Below are positions 27,451 to 36,572 of a stretch of 64,000 nucleotides of DNA, piece by piece (the stretch's first letter is position 1; the number at the start of each line of letters is the position of its first letter). The notes below the pieces were generated by a model. The model ran no database searches, had not been told where the DNA came from, and was given only the letters and a program-made list of their open reading frames with translations. The stretch comes from Altererythrobacter lutimaris. GTDB lineage: Bacteria; Pseudomonadota; Alphaproteobacteria; Sphingomonadales; Sphingomonadaceae. Both the position numbers and the translations under genes were made by a program. Where the stretch lies: positions 248,001 to 312,000 of the forward strand of contig NZ_JABWTA010000001.1 in assembly GCF_013371495.1 (NCBI RefSeq), read 5' to 3'.

Positions 27451-27473
27451 CAGAAGACCTCCTTCTCGATCTA

Positions 27474-27489
27474 ACATGTATATACATGT
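27474..27489. promoter_or_regulatory. Perfect 16-bp palindrome, candidate MarR-type operator
   Basis: ACATGTATATACATGT is an uninterrupted perfect palindrome 24 bases upstream of the secreted-protein start codon. Length, symmetry and AT-rich centre are typical for a MarR dimer operator. The only regulator nearby is the MarR gene at 26211-26669, on the same strand and 67 bases downstream of the secreted-protein gene. Confidence 0.6.
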
Positions 27490-27571
27490 AAATCAAAAGT
27501 GGACTAGAAGGTAAGGACCGTTTGTCGAGCGAAGTGGTTGTTTGGTCGAAACTGAAAGATGAGCGATGCTG

Positions 27572-29755
27572 CTAGCGCATCTTCCGCTGCGTTTTGCCGT
27601 AGCGCATTTTGCGCGTTCCAGGACGTCCCTCAGTAGACTTGCCTTTGACCGGCGCGAACTTCTGTTCCTCAATGAGGCCGAGCTCGTCATTTTCCAGCCG
27701 CCGAATTTCATCGCGCAAGCGTCCGGCTTCCTCGAATTCCAGATCAGCCGCTGCATCGCGCATCCGCTTCTCAAGATCCTCTATATAGGCTCGCAGATTG
27801 TGCCCGACGAGGTTGTTGACCTCGTCATCGCCCGTATCGACGGTGACGCTATCCTGATTGCTAGCATGCGCGACGATGTCGGCAATATCGCGTTTGATCG
27901 TCTGCGGGGTGATCCCGTGCTCTTCATTGTAGGCGCGCTGCTTCTCGCGGCGACGCTCGGTCTCCGCCATCGCGCGTTCCATGCTGCCGGTGATCCGGTC
28001 GGCATAGAGAATGACTTTGCCATCGACATTGCGTGCGGCGCGGCCGATCGTCTGGATGAGTGAAGTCTCGCTCCGCAGGAAGCCTTCCTTGTCCGCATCG
28101 AGAATGCACACGAGCCCACATTCAGGGATATCCAAACCTTCGCGCAGCAGGTTGATCCCGACGAGCACATCGTAGACGCCCAACCGGAGGTCGCGGATCA
28201 ACTCGATCCGCTCTAGAGTCTCGACATCGCTATGCATGTAGCGAACGCGCACGCCCGCTTCGTGCATGAATTCGGTCAAATCTTCCGCCATGCGCTTGGT
28301 CAGTGTCGTAACAAGCGTGCGGTAGCCTTTCTTGGCGGTCGCTAGGCACTCCTGAATGCAATCCTGCACCTGATCTTCGACCGGGCGTATCTCCACCGGT
28401 GGATCGATCAGGCCAGTCGGGCGAATGACTTGCTCGGCAAACACACCGCCGGTCTGCTCCAGCTCCCATCCACCAGGAGTCGCGGAGACACACACTGTTT
28501 GTGGACGCATTGCGTCCCATTCGTTGAAGCGAAGAGGGCGGTTGTCGATGCATGAGGGCAGCCGGAAGCCGTATTCCGCCAGCGTGATCTTGCGGCGGTG
28601 GTCGCCCTTGGACATCGCGCCGATCTGCGGCACCGTCTGGTGGCTTTCATCGACGAACAGCAGCGCGTTCTCAGGCAAGTATTCGAACAGGGTTGGCGGC
28701 GGCTCGCCCGGTAAGCGTCCGGTAAGGAAGCGGCTGTAATTCTCGATCCCTGCGCAAGAGCCGGTCGCTGCGATCATCTCCAGGTCGAAATTGGTGCGCT
28801 GTTCAAGGCGCTGATGCTCCAGCAGCTTTCCTTCGGCCTCCAGCTCTTTCAGCCGCTCTGCAAGCTCGAATTTGATCGCTTCGCTCGCCTGCTTCATCGT
28901 CGGTCCTGGCGTCACATAGTGCGAGTTCGCATAGACCCGAACCCTGTCGAGCGACGCGCCTTTCTTGCCGGTCAGCGGGTCGAATTCGCTAATCTCCTCG
29001 ATCTCGTCGCCGAAGAAGCTGATCCGCCACGCCATATCTTCATAGTGGCTAGGGAATATCTCCAGATTGTCGCCGCGCACTCGGAAGCATCCGCGCGCAA
29101 ACGCCGCATCATTGCGCTTATATTGCAGCGCGACGAGCTTGCGGATCAATTCGCGCTGATCGACCGTGTCATCTTTCTTGATGTCGAAGATCATCGCCGA
29201 ATAGGTCTCGACCGAGCCGATCCCGTAAAGGCAGGAAACCGACGCGACGATAATCACATCATCGCGCTCAAGTAGCGCGCGGGTGGCAGAGTGGCGCATC
29301 CGGTCGATCGCCTCGTTTACGCTCGACTCTTTCTCGATATAGGTGTCGGAGCGCGGGACGTAGGCTTCAGGCTGATAGTAGTCGTAATAGGATACGAAAT
29401 ACTCGACCGCATTGTTGGGAAAGAAGCTTTTGAACTCGCCATACAGCTGGGCTGCGAGGATCTTGTTAGGCGCCAGCACCAGGGCAGGGCGCTGCATTTC
29501 CTCGATCACTTTCGCCATGGTGAAGGTCTTGCCTGAACCGGTGACACCCAGCAGGGTCTGCGTCTGATCGCCTGCTTCAGCGGCGGCTACAAGCTCTGCA
29601 ATCGCAGTGGGTTGATCGCCGGCGGGCTGATAGTCGCTCACCAGTTCGAACCGCTTCCCGCCGTCCGATTTTTCCGGTCGCGCAGGCTTGTGCGGCACAA
29701 ACTTGCCTGTTGTGTCGGGTTCTTCCAGCCCTCTGCGGATTATCAGCTCAGCCAT
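27572..29755 (-). CDS. uvrB: UvrABC excision nuclease subunit B
   Basis: A 727-residue damage-verification helicase of nucleotide excision repair. Evidence: Walker A GVTGSGKT, the beta-hairpin and Y-motif [12 protein letters not shown], the DEAD-box-like [10 protein letters not shown], helicase motif [11 protein letters not shown], the UvrA-binding insert, and a C-terminal UVR motif ([17 protein letters not shown]) that recruits UvrC. ATG 29755 fits the family; the open frame continues upstream to 29815. A basic C-terminal tail ([15 protein letters not shown]) is present. Confidence 0.98.
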   Translation of the reverse strand: MAELIIRRGLEEPDTTGKFVPHKPARPEKSDGGKRFELVSDYQPAGDQPTAIAELVAAAEAGDQTQTLLGVTGSGKTFTMAKVIEEMQRPALVLAPNKILAAQLYGEFKSFFPNNAVEYFVSYYDYYQPEAYVPRSDTYIEKESSVNEAIDRMRHSATRALLERDDVIIVASVSCLYGIGSVETYSAMIFDIKKDDTVDQRELIRKLVALQYKRNDAAFARGCFRVRGDNLEIFPSHYEDMAWRISFFGDEIEEISEFDPLTGKKGASLDRVRVYANSHYVTPGPTMKQASEAIKFELAERLKELEAEGKLLEHQRLEQRTNFDLEMIAATGSCAGIENYSRFLTGRLPGEPPPTLFEYLPENALLFVDESHQTVPQIGAMSKGDHRRKITLAEYGFRLPSCIDNRPLRFNEWDAMRPQTVCVSATPGGWELEQTGGVFAEQVIRPTGLIDPPVEIRPVEDQVQDCIQECLATAKKGYRTLVTTLTKRMAEDLTEFMHEAGVRVRYMHSDVETLERIELIRDLRLGVYDVLVGINLLREGLDIPECGLVCILDADKEGFLRSETSLIQTIGRAARNVDGKVILYADRITGSMERAMAETERRREKQRAYNEEHGITPQTIKRDIADIVAHASNQDSVTVDTGDDEVNNLVGHNLRAYIEDLEKRMRDAAADLEFEEAGRLRDEIRRLENDELGLIEEQKFAPVKGKSTEGRPGTRKMRYGKTQRKMR

Positions 29756-29856
29756 TGGCGGAACATATGGGGGACATCGGTAGGATTCGCAACGCCGGAT
29801 TGCGCTTCTTCCCAAGCGTGTTAGGCTTGGCGCTCAATCACAGTTGGAGCCACCCG

Positions 29857-30393
29857 ATGCACACTCGTTATCTTCCCCTCGCCGCGCTTTCTCTTGGTCT
29901 TGCTGCTTGCGGTAGCGATACGCCTGACAGTTCGGATGGAGAAACGATAAGCATGGAGGAGGTCGCGGACCGCGCGGAGAGCTCGGCCATTAAGCCGGAA
30001 CCGGGCAAGTACAGCCTGACGATGGAAGTGCTGGAAATCGACATCCCGGGCGCTCCACCCGAGGCGGCGGAAATGATGCGCGGAATGATGAGCCAGCAAT
30101 CGCAGGATTATTGCCTTACGCAAGAAGACGTCGATCAGGGCTTTGAACAAATGGCGCGGCAGGGTCAGGACGAAAACTGCACGTTCGAACGGTTTGATAT
30201 CAGCGGCGGGGAAATCGATGCGAAGATGTCCTGTGATATTCCGGGCCAAGGTACCATGACGATGACGATGGACGGTTCCGCGACTGCCACAAGCTCGGTC
30301 ATGGACATGACCATGCAAGGCAACATGACCGGAATGGGCGAGTCCACAATCAGGATGAAAGCATCTCACGAACGGATCGGGGATTGCGGCTGA
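29857..30393 (+). CDS. DUF3617-type lipoprotein
   Basis: A 178-residue protein with a lipobox (GLAACGS, Cys about 18) and the DUF3617 pattern. That pattern is an N-terminal KPGKY/W-like element (EPGKYSLTMEVLEIDIPGAP), a CLT-type Cys segment (DYCLTQED), a second Cys (ENCTFERFDISGG), and a Met/Thr-rich repeat (MTMTMDGSATATSSVMDMTMQG). Such proteins are common in sphingomonads and have no known function. ATG 29857 is chosen because the signal sequence starts there. The next gene overlaps the 3' end. Confidence 0.85.
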   Translation: MHTRYLPLAALSLGLAACGSDTPDSSDGETISMEEVADRAESSAIKPEPGKYSLTMEVLEIDIPGAPPEAAEMMRGMMSQQSQDYCLTQEDVDQGFEQMARQGQDENCTFERFDISGGEIDAKMSCDIPGQGTMTMTMDGSATATSSVMDMTMQGNMTGMGESTIRMKASHERIGDCG

Positions 30394-31133
30394 GGAGCAA
30401 GCGAATAGGGTTGCGCGAACGGCTGAAGCTGGCGGCAGAGCGGATTGACGGGCCAAGCGCGGCTCGCCCATCTGCGCAGCGCATGCTGCGCGAAGCGAGT
30501 TATCCGCTCTCACCTCTTACGCGGCGCATCCGGCGTGCACCAAAAGTCACGCAAACCAACAATCCGAAGAATGTGCTTCTGTTGCCCGGCTTCCTCGCGG
30601 GGCCGCAGAATATGGCGTATCTCGGCGAGCAGCTGAGGCTAGCAGGGCATGAAGTCACGCATTGGTCGCTTGGCTTCAACACGGGTCCAACGCCGGCAAA
30701 ACTGGAGTGCCTTGAAAAGGAGCTGCGCACGCTTTTCGAAGCTAAAGGCCAAGAGGTCACATTGATCGGATGGAGCCTTGGAGGACTGTTCGCACGCGAA
30801 CTGGCGAAACGTCATTCACAAGCGTCAGCAAAAGTAATCACTCTAGGCTCTCCATTCTCTGGCGATCCGAGAGCCAATAATGCTTGGCGGCTATATCAAC
30901 TGGTTGCCGGGCACCGGGTTGATGAGCCTCCTGTCGAGAGTGCATTGAGCGAGAAGCCACCTGTTGAAACAGTCGCTTTCTGGAGCCCACGCGACGGCGT
31001 GGTTGCACCGCGTAGCGCTCGCGGCAAGCCGGGTGAGCGCGACCGGGTGGTAACCGCTCGTTGCACGCATATGGGGTTTTCCTATTCTCCCGATGCGATT
31101 GAAGCGATTTTACAGGAACTCGAACGCAGCTGA
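30384..31133 (+). CDS. Alpha/beta hydrolase (lipase/esterase-like)
   Basis: A 249-residue alpha/beta-hydrolase. The nucleophile elbow is GWSLGG (Ser about residue 130), preceded by NPKNVLLLPGFLAGP, an oxyanion-type segment. Asp in SPRDGVVAP and His in ARCTHMGFS complete the triad. The first about 50 residues are basic and look like an amphipathic leader. TTG 30384, inside the end of the lipoprotein gene, is the likely start. The substrate is unknown. It ends 89 bases before the Anbu operon on the same strand and could be read into it. Confidence 0.87.
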   Translation: MRLRSKRIGLRERLKLAAERIDGPSAARPSAQRMLREASYPLSPLTRRIRRAPKVTQTNNPKNVLLLPGFLAGPQNMAYLGEQLRLAGHEVTHWSLGFNTGPTPAKLECLEKELRTLFEAKGQEVTLIGWSLGGLFARELAKRHSQASAKVITLGSPFSGDPRANNAWRLYQLVAGHRVDEPPVESALSEKPPVETVAFWSPRDGVVAPRSARGKPGERDRVVTARCTHMGFSYSPDAIEAILQELERS

Positions 31134-31182
31134 TGCCTTGAGAAAGGACAGGGGATCACTAAACCTGCAAAGAGCGAGGGCT

Positions 31183-31198
31183 TGCAGCATAAGCTGCA
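31183..31198. promoter_or_regulatory. Inverted repeat upstream of the Anbu operon
   Basis: TGCAGC-ATAA-GCTGCA: perfect 6-base arms around 4 bases, ending 24 bases before the ATP-grasp start codon at 31223. It could be an operator or a leader hairpin. A GGGGACGA ribosome site lies between it and the start. Confidence 0.4.
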
Positions 31199-31222
31199 TA
31201 GATCGACAGCAAACGGGGACGA

Positions 31223-32662
31223 ATGAGCGGCTCAGTCAGCCACTTCGATGAAATGTTCGATGCTGATGGCGGCGTGCGACCCGCTTATCGGGATTATTGT
31301 GCATGGTTTGATGACCAGGACCCGAAATGGCTCGCGCGTAAGGATGCAGAAGCGGACGATAGCTTTCGCCGCACTGGCATCACATTCAACGTTTATGGCG
31401 AAGACGAAGCTGAAGAACGGCTGATCCCGTTCGACATGGTTCCTCGTATCATAAGTGCTGGCGAATGGCGACGGCTGACCAAGGGGATTGAACAACGAGT
31501 CAGTGCGCTGAACGCGTTCCTCTATGATCTCTATCATCGCCAAGAGATTATCCGGGCTGGACGCTTGCCTGAAAGGCTGTTGCGCAACAACGATGCTTGG
31601 CTTCCGAACATGGTTGGCTTCACGCCGCCCGGCGGCATCTACACGCATATTGTCGGGATCGATCTCGTGCGCACGGGACCGAACGATTTCTTTGTGCTGG
31701 AAGACAATGCGCGCACGCCATCGGGTGTCTCCTACATGCTAGAGAACCGTGAAACGATGATGGCAATGTTCCCCGAACTGTTTCAGCGGGTCGGGGTTGA
31801 ATCGGTATCCAACTATCCGCGCAAGCTGGCACGATCGCTCGCCGCATGCGCGCCGCCAGCTTTTGATGGCGGTAAGGGCAAGAAGCCGACCGTCGCAGTG
31901 CTTACGCCAGGCATCTACAACTCGGCCTATTATGAGCATGCATTCTTGGCGGACCAGATGGGTGCAGAGCTTGTCGAAGGCAGCGATTTGCGCGTAGTCG
32001 ATGGCAGAGTGCAGATGCGCACGACGCGCGGATATCAACCGATCGATGTGCTCTATCGGCGTGTCGATGATGATTTTCTCGATCCGCTGACATTCAATGC
32101 AGACAGCATGTTGGGTGTGCCCGGCATCATGGATGTCTATCGCTCGGGCGGGATCACGATAGCGAATGCTCCGGGCACGGGCGTTTCGGACGACAAGGCA
32201 ATCTATTCCTTCATGCCGGAGATCGTCGAATTCTATACTGGCGAGAAGCCGCTTTTACCTAACGTCGAGACATGGCGCTGTGCTGATCCGGAAAGCCTCA
32301 AATACGTACTCGACAATCTCGCTGAGCTGGTGATCAAGGAAGTCCACGGATCCGGCGGCTATGGCATGCTGATTGGGCCGACTGCAACAAAGAAAGAGAT
32401 CGCCGCATTTCGCAAAAAGCTGGAGGCGCGGCCGGAGAATTACATCGCACAGCCCACCCTGTCGCTGTCAACATCGCCGATCTTCACGAAGAAAGGCCTC
32501 ACGCCGCGCCATCTCGACCTTAGGCCATTCGTCCTCGTTTCGCCGGACGGCGTTGAGATCACGCCTGGAGGATTAACGCGTGTCGCGCTCAAGAAAGGCT
32601 CGCTTGTGGTCAATTCCTCGCAAGGGGGCGGGACGAAAGACACGTGGGTGCTGAAGGAATGA
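31223..32662 (+). CDS. Circularly permuted ATP-grasp (type 2) protein of the Anbu operon
   Basis: A 479-residue member of the family formerly called DUF404/DUF407, a circularly permuted ATP-grasp fold predicted to form amide or peptide bonds using ATP. Recognisable segments are VYGEDEAEERLIPFDMVPRII, FFVLEDNARTPSGVSYMLENR, TPGIYNSAYYEHAFLADQMG, VHGSGGYGMLIGP and the C-terminal LRPFVLVSPDGVEITPGGLTRVA. First gene of the conserved set ATP-grasp, alpha-E, transglutaminase, Anbu. The true substrate is not known; tagging or synthesis of a short peptide is the published prediction for such clusters. Confidence 0.94.
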   Translation: MSGSVSHFDEMFDADGGVRPAYRDYCAWFDDQDPKWLARKDAEADDSFRRTGITFNVYGEDEAEERLIPFDMVPRIISAGEWRRLTKGIEQRVSALNAFLYDLYHRQEIIRAGRLPERLLRNNDAWLPNMVGFTPPGGIYTHIVGIDLVRTGPNDFFVLEDNARTPSGVSYMLENRETMMAMFPELFQRVGVESVSNYPRKLARSLAACAPPAFDGGKGKKPTVAVLTPGIYNSAYYEHAFLADQMGAELVEGSDLRVVDGRVQMRTTRGYQPIDVLYRRVDDDFLDPLTFNADSMLGVPGIMDVYRSGGITIANAPGTGVSDDKAIYSFMPEIVEFYTGEKPLLPNVETWRCADPESLKYVLDNLAELVIKEVHGSGGYGMLIGPTATKKEIAAFRKKLEARPENYIAQPTLSLSTSPIFTKKGLTPRHLDLRPFVLVSPDGVEITPGGLTRVALKKGSLVVNSSQGGGTKDTWVLKE

Positions 32663-32675
32663 GCGGAGCGCGATC

Positions 32676-33620
32676 ATGCTAGGTCGGACAGCCAACGGCC
32701 TCTTCTGGATGTTCCGCTATCTTGAGAGGGCGGAAAATATGGCGCGCCTGCTGGATGCGGGCCTGCGCATTGCGCTTACGCGTGATCTGGAAACCGCGGA
32801 ATCTGAGTGGCGCTCGGTCATTACAACCTCGGGAAAACGCGCTGCTTATGAAGCGGCAAATGATGGCTATTCAGGTGTGCAAGCCTGGAATTTCCTGCTG
32901 CGTGACAAAGAGAACCCTGCGAGCGTCCGAGAAATGCTCGGCCTCGTCCGGACCAATGCCCGCGCTGCGCGCAATGCGATCTCCGGTGAAGTCTGGGAAG
33001 CGATCAATGTTGGCTGGATGGAGATCGATGGGAAGCTAGCAAGGCCGGTCCCAGCGAGTCAGATTAGCGAGGTCGTACGCAAGATCCGCCGTGTAGGCAC
33101 GTTGGTTCATGGGGCTGTCAACAACACGATGCTGCGAAATGCAGGGTTCCATTTTGCGCGCGCGGGGACGTTCATTGAACGCGGTGATAGCACTGCGCGT
33201 ATCCTCGACATGAAATACTATCTGTTGCTGCCTTCACTCAATTATGTCGGCAGTAGTCTGGATAGCGGTCAATGGGAGCAAGTGCTGCGTTCGGTTGCTG
33301 GCGACCGTGCTTTCCTGTGGTTGCATGCAGGCCAAATTGATGCCGCACGGATCGTTGACTTTCTTGTTCTCGACGAAAGCTTCCCGCGGAGCCTTGCCTT
33401 TTGCCATGGCGCATTGCGGCAGCATCTCGCGGCCCTTGCGCGAATTCACGGGAGTGAAGGGGAGTGCAATGTTCTGATGCGTGAAGCTGACACAGCCCTC
33501 GCTGAACTGACGACAGAGAAGATATTCGAGCAAGGTCTGCACGAATATCTAACGGACTTCATGAGACGCAATGCGGCTATCGGCACTGCAATCGCTGATG
33601 ACTACAGGTTTCTATCGTGA
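32676..33620 (+). CDS. Alpha-E domain protein of the Anbu operon
   Basis: A 314-residue all-helical alpha-E protein. The N-terminus LGRTANGLFWMFRYLERAENMARLLDAG is diagnostic for the family, and the repeated ERGDSTARILDMKYY segment is also typical. These proteins have no established activity but almost always accompany the permuted ATP-grasp enzyme and a transglutaminase. It begins 13 bases after the ATP-grasp stop and ends 13 bases before the transglutaminase start. Probably a scaffold or substrate-handling partner. Confidence 0.93.
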   Translation: MLGRTANGLFWMFRYLERAENMARLLDAGLRIALTRDLETAESEWRSVITTSGKRAAYEAANDGYSGVQAWNFLLRDKENPASVREMLGLVRTNARAARNAISGEVWEAINVGWMEIDGKLARPVPASQISEVVRKIRRVGTLVHGAVNNTMLRNAGFHFARAGTFIERGDSTARILDMKYYLLLPSLNYVGSSLDSGQWEQVLRSVAGDRAFLWLHAGQIDAARIVDFLVLDESFPRSLAFCHGALRQHLAALARIHGSEGECNVLMREADTALAELTTEKIFEQGLHEYLTDFMRRNAAIGTAIADDYRFLS

Positions 33621-33633
33621 GGATGATTGACTG

Positions 33634-34449
33634 ATGCGCCTCTCGATCCGCCATACGACACGCTATCAATTTGCACAGCCGGTGGCGCACGCACTCCAAC
33701 GTCTGCGCTTGACGCCCAAAGCGACGCAGGGGCAGGAAATTCTCGACTGGTCAATGGAATTCGAGAATGCCGAAGTTGAGCTTGAATATGACGACCAGCA
33801 TTTCAATCACACGACGCTCGTTGCTGTAGAACCAGGGGCAAGTAACGTCGTTGTCACGTGTCAGGGCAAGATAGACACGCAAGACAATGCCGGGGTGATT
33901 GGGATCCATTCCGGGCACTTGCCCTTGTGGAGCTTCCTCAGTCAGACGAAACTTACAAAACCCGGGCCCAGTATGCGCGACTTGATGCGAGATCTGCCTG
34001 CTGTAGCGGACGCGCCACTCGATTTTCTGCACGCACTTTCAGCGGCGATCAGGACCGATGTTTCATACGCTAAGGGGCAGACCAATGCGCGCACATCTGC
34101 TGAAGAAGCGGTCGAAGCGGGCACAGGTGTATGTCAGGATCATGCCCACATATTTATCGGCGCTGCTCGGGCCAACGACATCCCAGCGCGCTATGTGAGC
34201 GGGTATCTCATGATGAACGACCGCATTGACCAAGAGGCGACACATGCATGGGCTGAGGCGCATGTCGAGGGGCTCGGATGGGTTGGCTTCGACATCTCCA
34301 ACGGAATTAGTCCCGATCCGCGTTACGTCAGGGTTGCAACCGGCTTCGATTATCGCGATGCGGCGCCATTGACGGGAATCAGCTATGGCGGTTCTGATGA
34401 ATTGCTCTCTGTGGAAGTCGCAGTCGAGCAACAGCAAGTGGAACAATAG
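33634..34449 (+). CDS. Transglutaminase-like cysteine peptidase of the Anbu operon
   Basis: A 271-residue protein with the bacterial transglutaminase N-terminal domain (IRHTTRYQFAQPVAHALQRLRLTP) and a papain-like catalytic core. The Cys is in GTGVCQDHAHIFIGAAR, the His in ATHAWAEAHVEGLGWVGFD and the Asp in the same segment. It would hydrolyse or exchange amide bonds. It lies between the alpha-E gene and Anbu, three bases before the latter. A GAGGATGATTG ribosome site precedes ATG 33634. Confidence 0.95.
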   Translation: MRLSIRHTTRYQFAQPVAHALQRLRLTPKATQGQEILDWSMEFENAEVELEYDDQHFNHTTLVAVEPGASNVVVTCQGKIDTQDNAGVIGIHSGHLPLWSFLSQTKLTKPGPSMRDLMRDLPAVADAPLDFLHALSAAIRTDVSYAKGQTNARTSAEEAVEAGTGVCQDHAHIFIGAARANDIPARYVSGYLMMNDRIDQEATHAWAEAHVEGLGWVGFDISNGISPDPRYVRVATGFDYRDAAPLTGISYGGSDELLSVEVAVEQQQVEQ

Positions 34450-34452
34450 GCA

Positions 34453-35196
34453 ATGACATATTGCGTGGGGATGGTGCTCGATCGCGGGCTTGTCTTGATG
34501 AGCGATACGCGCACCAATTCGGGTGTCGATAACATCTCGGTCTTCAGCAAGATGTTCCACTGGTCGGTTCCGGGCGAGCGGATTATCAGCGTCATGACCG
34601 CGGGCAATCTCGCGACGACACAAGCCGTTGTGAGTCAACTTGAAGAGCGCACCAAAGCACCCGATGAGCGCGACAATACGCTTCTTACCGCGCCCACGAT
34701 GTTTCAGGTCGCAACGGAAATCGGCAAGCTTTTGCGGACAACGATCGCTGACTGTCAGGCGGCGAACGGGAATGGCGGGAAGGGCCGGTTCACTGCCTCC
34801 ATGATCGTCGCGGGGCAAATTGCCGGCATGGAGCCGCGTTTGTTCATGGTCTATCCGGAAGGGAATTTCATTGAGGCTGGCTTGGACACGCCATTTTTCC
34901 AGATCGGCGAGACGAAGTATGGTCGGCCGATTATCCTGCGTGGTTATGACCGGAGCATGGCATTTGAAGATGCGGTCAAGCTACTGATGGTGAGCTTTGA
35001 CTCTACCCTCAAGGCCAACCTCTCTGTGGGAATGCCGCTCGATCTGATGGTGATTGGCCGGGAAGATTTTGCGCCCACGCATCAACGTCGCATTCTCGCC
35101 GATGACCCGTACTTCAATGCTGTTTCTGACGGATGGGGCGACGCGCTCAAGCAAGCGTTTCACGCGCTCCCAAGCTATGATCTCAGTGGCGGGTAA
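34453..35196 (+). CDS. anbu: Anbu, bacterial proteasome-like Ntn-hydrolase peptidase
   Basis: A 247-residue proteasome-type peptidase (Anbu, ancestral beta-subunit). Removing Met1 exposes the nucleophile Thr in TYCVGMVLDRGLVLMSDTRTN. In mature numbering Thr1, Asp17 and Lys32 (FSKMFHW) match the Thr1/Asp17/Lys33 triad of proteasome beta subunits. The C-terminus EDFAPTHQRRILADDPYF is typical of Anbu. Known Anbu assembles into open helical or ring-like particles with little peptidase activity detected. The last gene of the operon; natural substrates are unknown. Confidence 0.95.
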   Translation: MTYCVGMVLDRGLVLMSDTRTNSGVDNISVFSKMFHWSVPGERIISVMTAGNLATTQAVVSQLEERTKAPDERDNTLLTAPTMFQVATEIGKLLRTTIADCQAANGNGGKGRFTASMIVAGQIAGMEPRLFMVYPEGNFIEAGLDTPFFQIGETKYGRPIILRGYDRSMAFEDAVKLLMVSFDSTLKANLSVGMPLDLMVIGREDFAPTHQRRILADDPYFNAVSDGWGDALKQAFHALPSYDLSGG

Positions 35197-35290
35197 ACAG
35201 TCCATGGAGACTACTTAGGCAATTTCGCCTGCGGATTTTTGCTTAATTATCATCCGTTTCGGTTGTAAATTCGCGACGTTTTCTCATCGC

Positions 35291-35320
35291 AGGTTGGAGC
35301 GGTCTTTCAGATCGCTCCAA
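35291..35320. promoter_or_regulatory. 11-bp stem-loop between Anbu and the LuxR-type regulator
   Basis: TTGGAGCGGTC at 35294-35304 pairs with GATCGCTCCAA at 35310-35320 around a 5-base loop (one G-T pair). There is no T-run behind it. It could end the Anbu transcript, fold in the leader of the downstream regulator (start 35374), or be an operator. Confidence 0.5.
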
Positions 35321-35373
35321 AGTGGCTTCAACACAGAATGAAGCTGATCAACAGCTGAGTCATAGCCTTGCGC

Positions 35374-35994
35374 ATGACTGACAAACCCGTACTCCACTTC
35401 ATCGACAGCAATACGCGCAACCGTGCCGAGCTGGCTCGTATTGGCTTCGACCTCGGCCACCATGCAGAGGTTTACGGCGATATTGCTGAGCTCGGCATTC
35501 ACCCGCCGAGGGATGGGATAATCATTGCCCGTGATGTGCCGGAAGACGGGGGTATCAAGGCGTGCGTAGACCGGCTCAGCCAATTGGGTGTGTGGCTTCC
35601 CCTCATTGCAGTCGACTACGAACCTCAGGCTAATCGTATAGTTGAGGCCATCAAAGCGGGTGCGCTGGATTACCTTGCTCTGCCCTTGGATCCTTCCCGT
35701 GTGGAGCAATGCCTCAGTCGAATATCTAGCGAGGCGGCTGAGTTCAGCGAAGCGCGCAGACGTATGATCGAAGCGCGCCAACGCATATCGAATCTGTCGA
35801 ACCGCGAACGCGAGGTGCTCGACTGGTTGGTCGAAGGCAGTTCGAACAAGATCATAGCGAGACAGTTGCAGATCAGCCCGAGAACAGTCGAGATCCACCG
35901 CGCCAATATGATGAACAAGCTAGGTGCCAGTCACGCTGCAGAGGCGGTACGATTGCGGATCGAAGCGCAGATGGATGGCAGCGCTACTGGCTAG
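35374..35994 (+). CDS. FixJ/LuxR-type transcriptional regulator with degenerate receiver domain
   Basis: A 206-residue protein with an N-terminal CheY-like domain (1-120), a helical linker and a LuxR helix-turn-helix (about 141-206; LSNREREVLDWLVEG ... SPRTVEIHRANMMNKL). The receiver is atypical. The position of the phospho-acceptor Asp, four residues before the Pro of IIIARDVP, is Ala52. The conserved Lys before Pro is Leu103 (LALPLD), and the acidic pocket has only one Asp (HFIDSN). Control by phosphorylation is therefore unlikely. ATG 35374 is chosen over TTG 35368. It follows the Anbu operon by 177 bases. Confidence 0.9.
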   Translation: MTDKPVLHFIDSNTRNRAELARIGFDLGHHAEVYGDIAELGIHPPRDGIIIARDVPEDGGIKACVDRLSQLGVWLPLIAVDYEPQANRIVEAIKAGALDYLALPLDPSRVEQCLSRISSEAAEFSEARRRMIEARQRISNLSNREREVLDWLVEGSSNKIIARQLQISPRTVEIHRANMMNKLGASHAAEAVRLRIEAQMDGSATG

Positions 35995-36057
35995 CTCAAA
36001 TATTTGACCCGAGTGACGAGCGATGACCGTTCTGAGCCATAGTCATAGGACGTCTTG

Positions 36058-36435
36058 TCAGCTCGGCAGTTCATCCGCAACCTGCTCCCAGAGTTCGATC
36101 TTCACACCGTTGGGATCAAGGATCCAGGCGAACTTTCCATAGCCTTCATCCACACTCTCGAGCACTTTGACGCGCTTCTTCTTCAATTGCTTCACGAACG
36201 CGTCCAAGTCATCGACGCGAAGATTGATCATGAAACCGCCAGTGCCGGGTTTGACATAGGTGTCGTCTGAGAAGTGGCTGATCAGCGAGTAGGGGTTCTG
36301 CTTTGGCTCCTCCGCCCAAGCGAGTTGAGGGCCATAGGTGCCGTCGATCCCCAAAGTATCGCGATACCAGGCTCGCGTCGCTTCGGGGTCTTCCACCACA
36401 TAAAACACACCGCCCAGGCCCGTCACTTTTGCCAT
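36058..36435 (-). CDS. VOC family (glyoxalase/bleomycin-resistance fold) protein
   Basis: A 125-residue vicinal-oxygen-chelate protein with two beta-alpha-beta-beta-beta modules: GGVFYVVEDPEATRAWYRDTLG and GGFMINLRVDDLDAFVKQLKK. The ends contain the metal-ligand-type ILDPNGVKIELWE. Such single-domain proteins act as lyases, isomerases or drug-binding proteins; the substrate is unknown. ATG 36435 has GGAGG five bases upstream. It is convergent with the LuxR-type regulator and divergent from an SDR. Confidence 0.9.
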   Translation of the reverse strand: MAKVTGLGGVFYVVEDPEATRAWYRDTLGIDGTYGPQLAWAEEPKQNPYSLISHFSDDTYVKPGTGGFMINLRVDDLDAFVKQLKKKRVKVLESVDEGYGKFAWILDPNGVKIELWEQVADELPS

Positions 36436-36572
36436 CACATCCTCCGTCCAACTATTCGCTTTATGCGCGATTTGTGCTGCTTCGCAAAATCGCTGGTGTT
36501 TAATCAAGATCGACGGGCACTCCCGCTGCTGGCATGCGTTGGCTTTGTAGAAATCAATGAAGGGACACTCTT

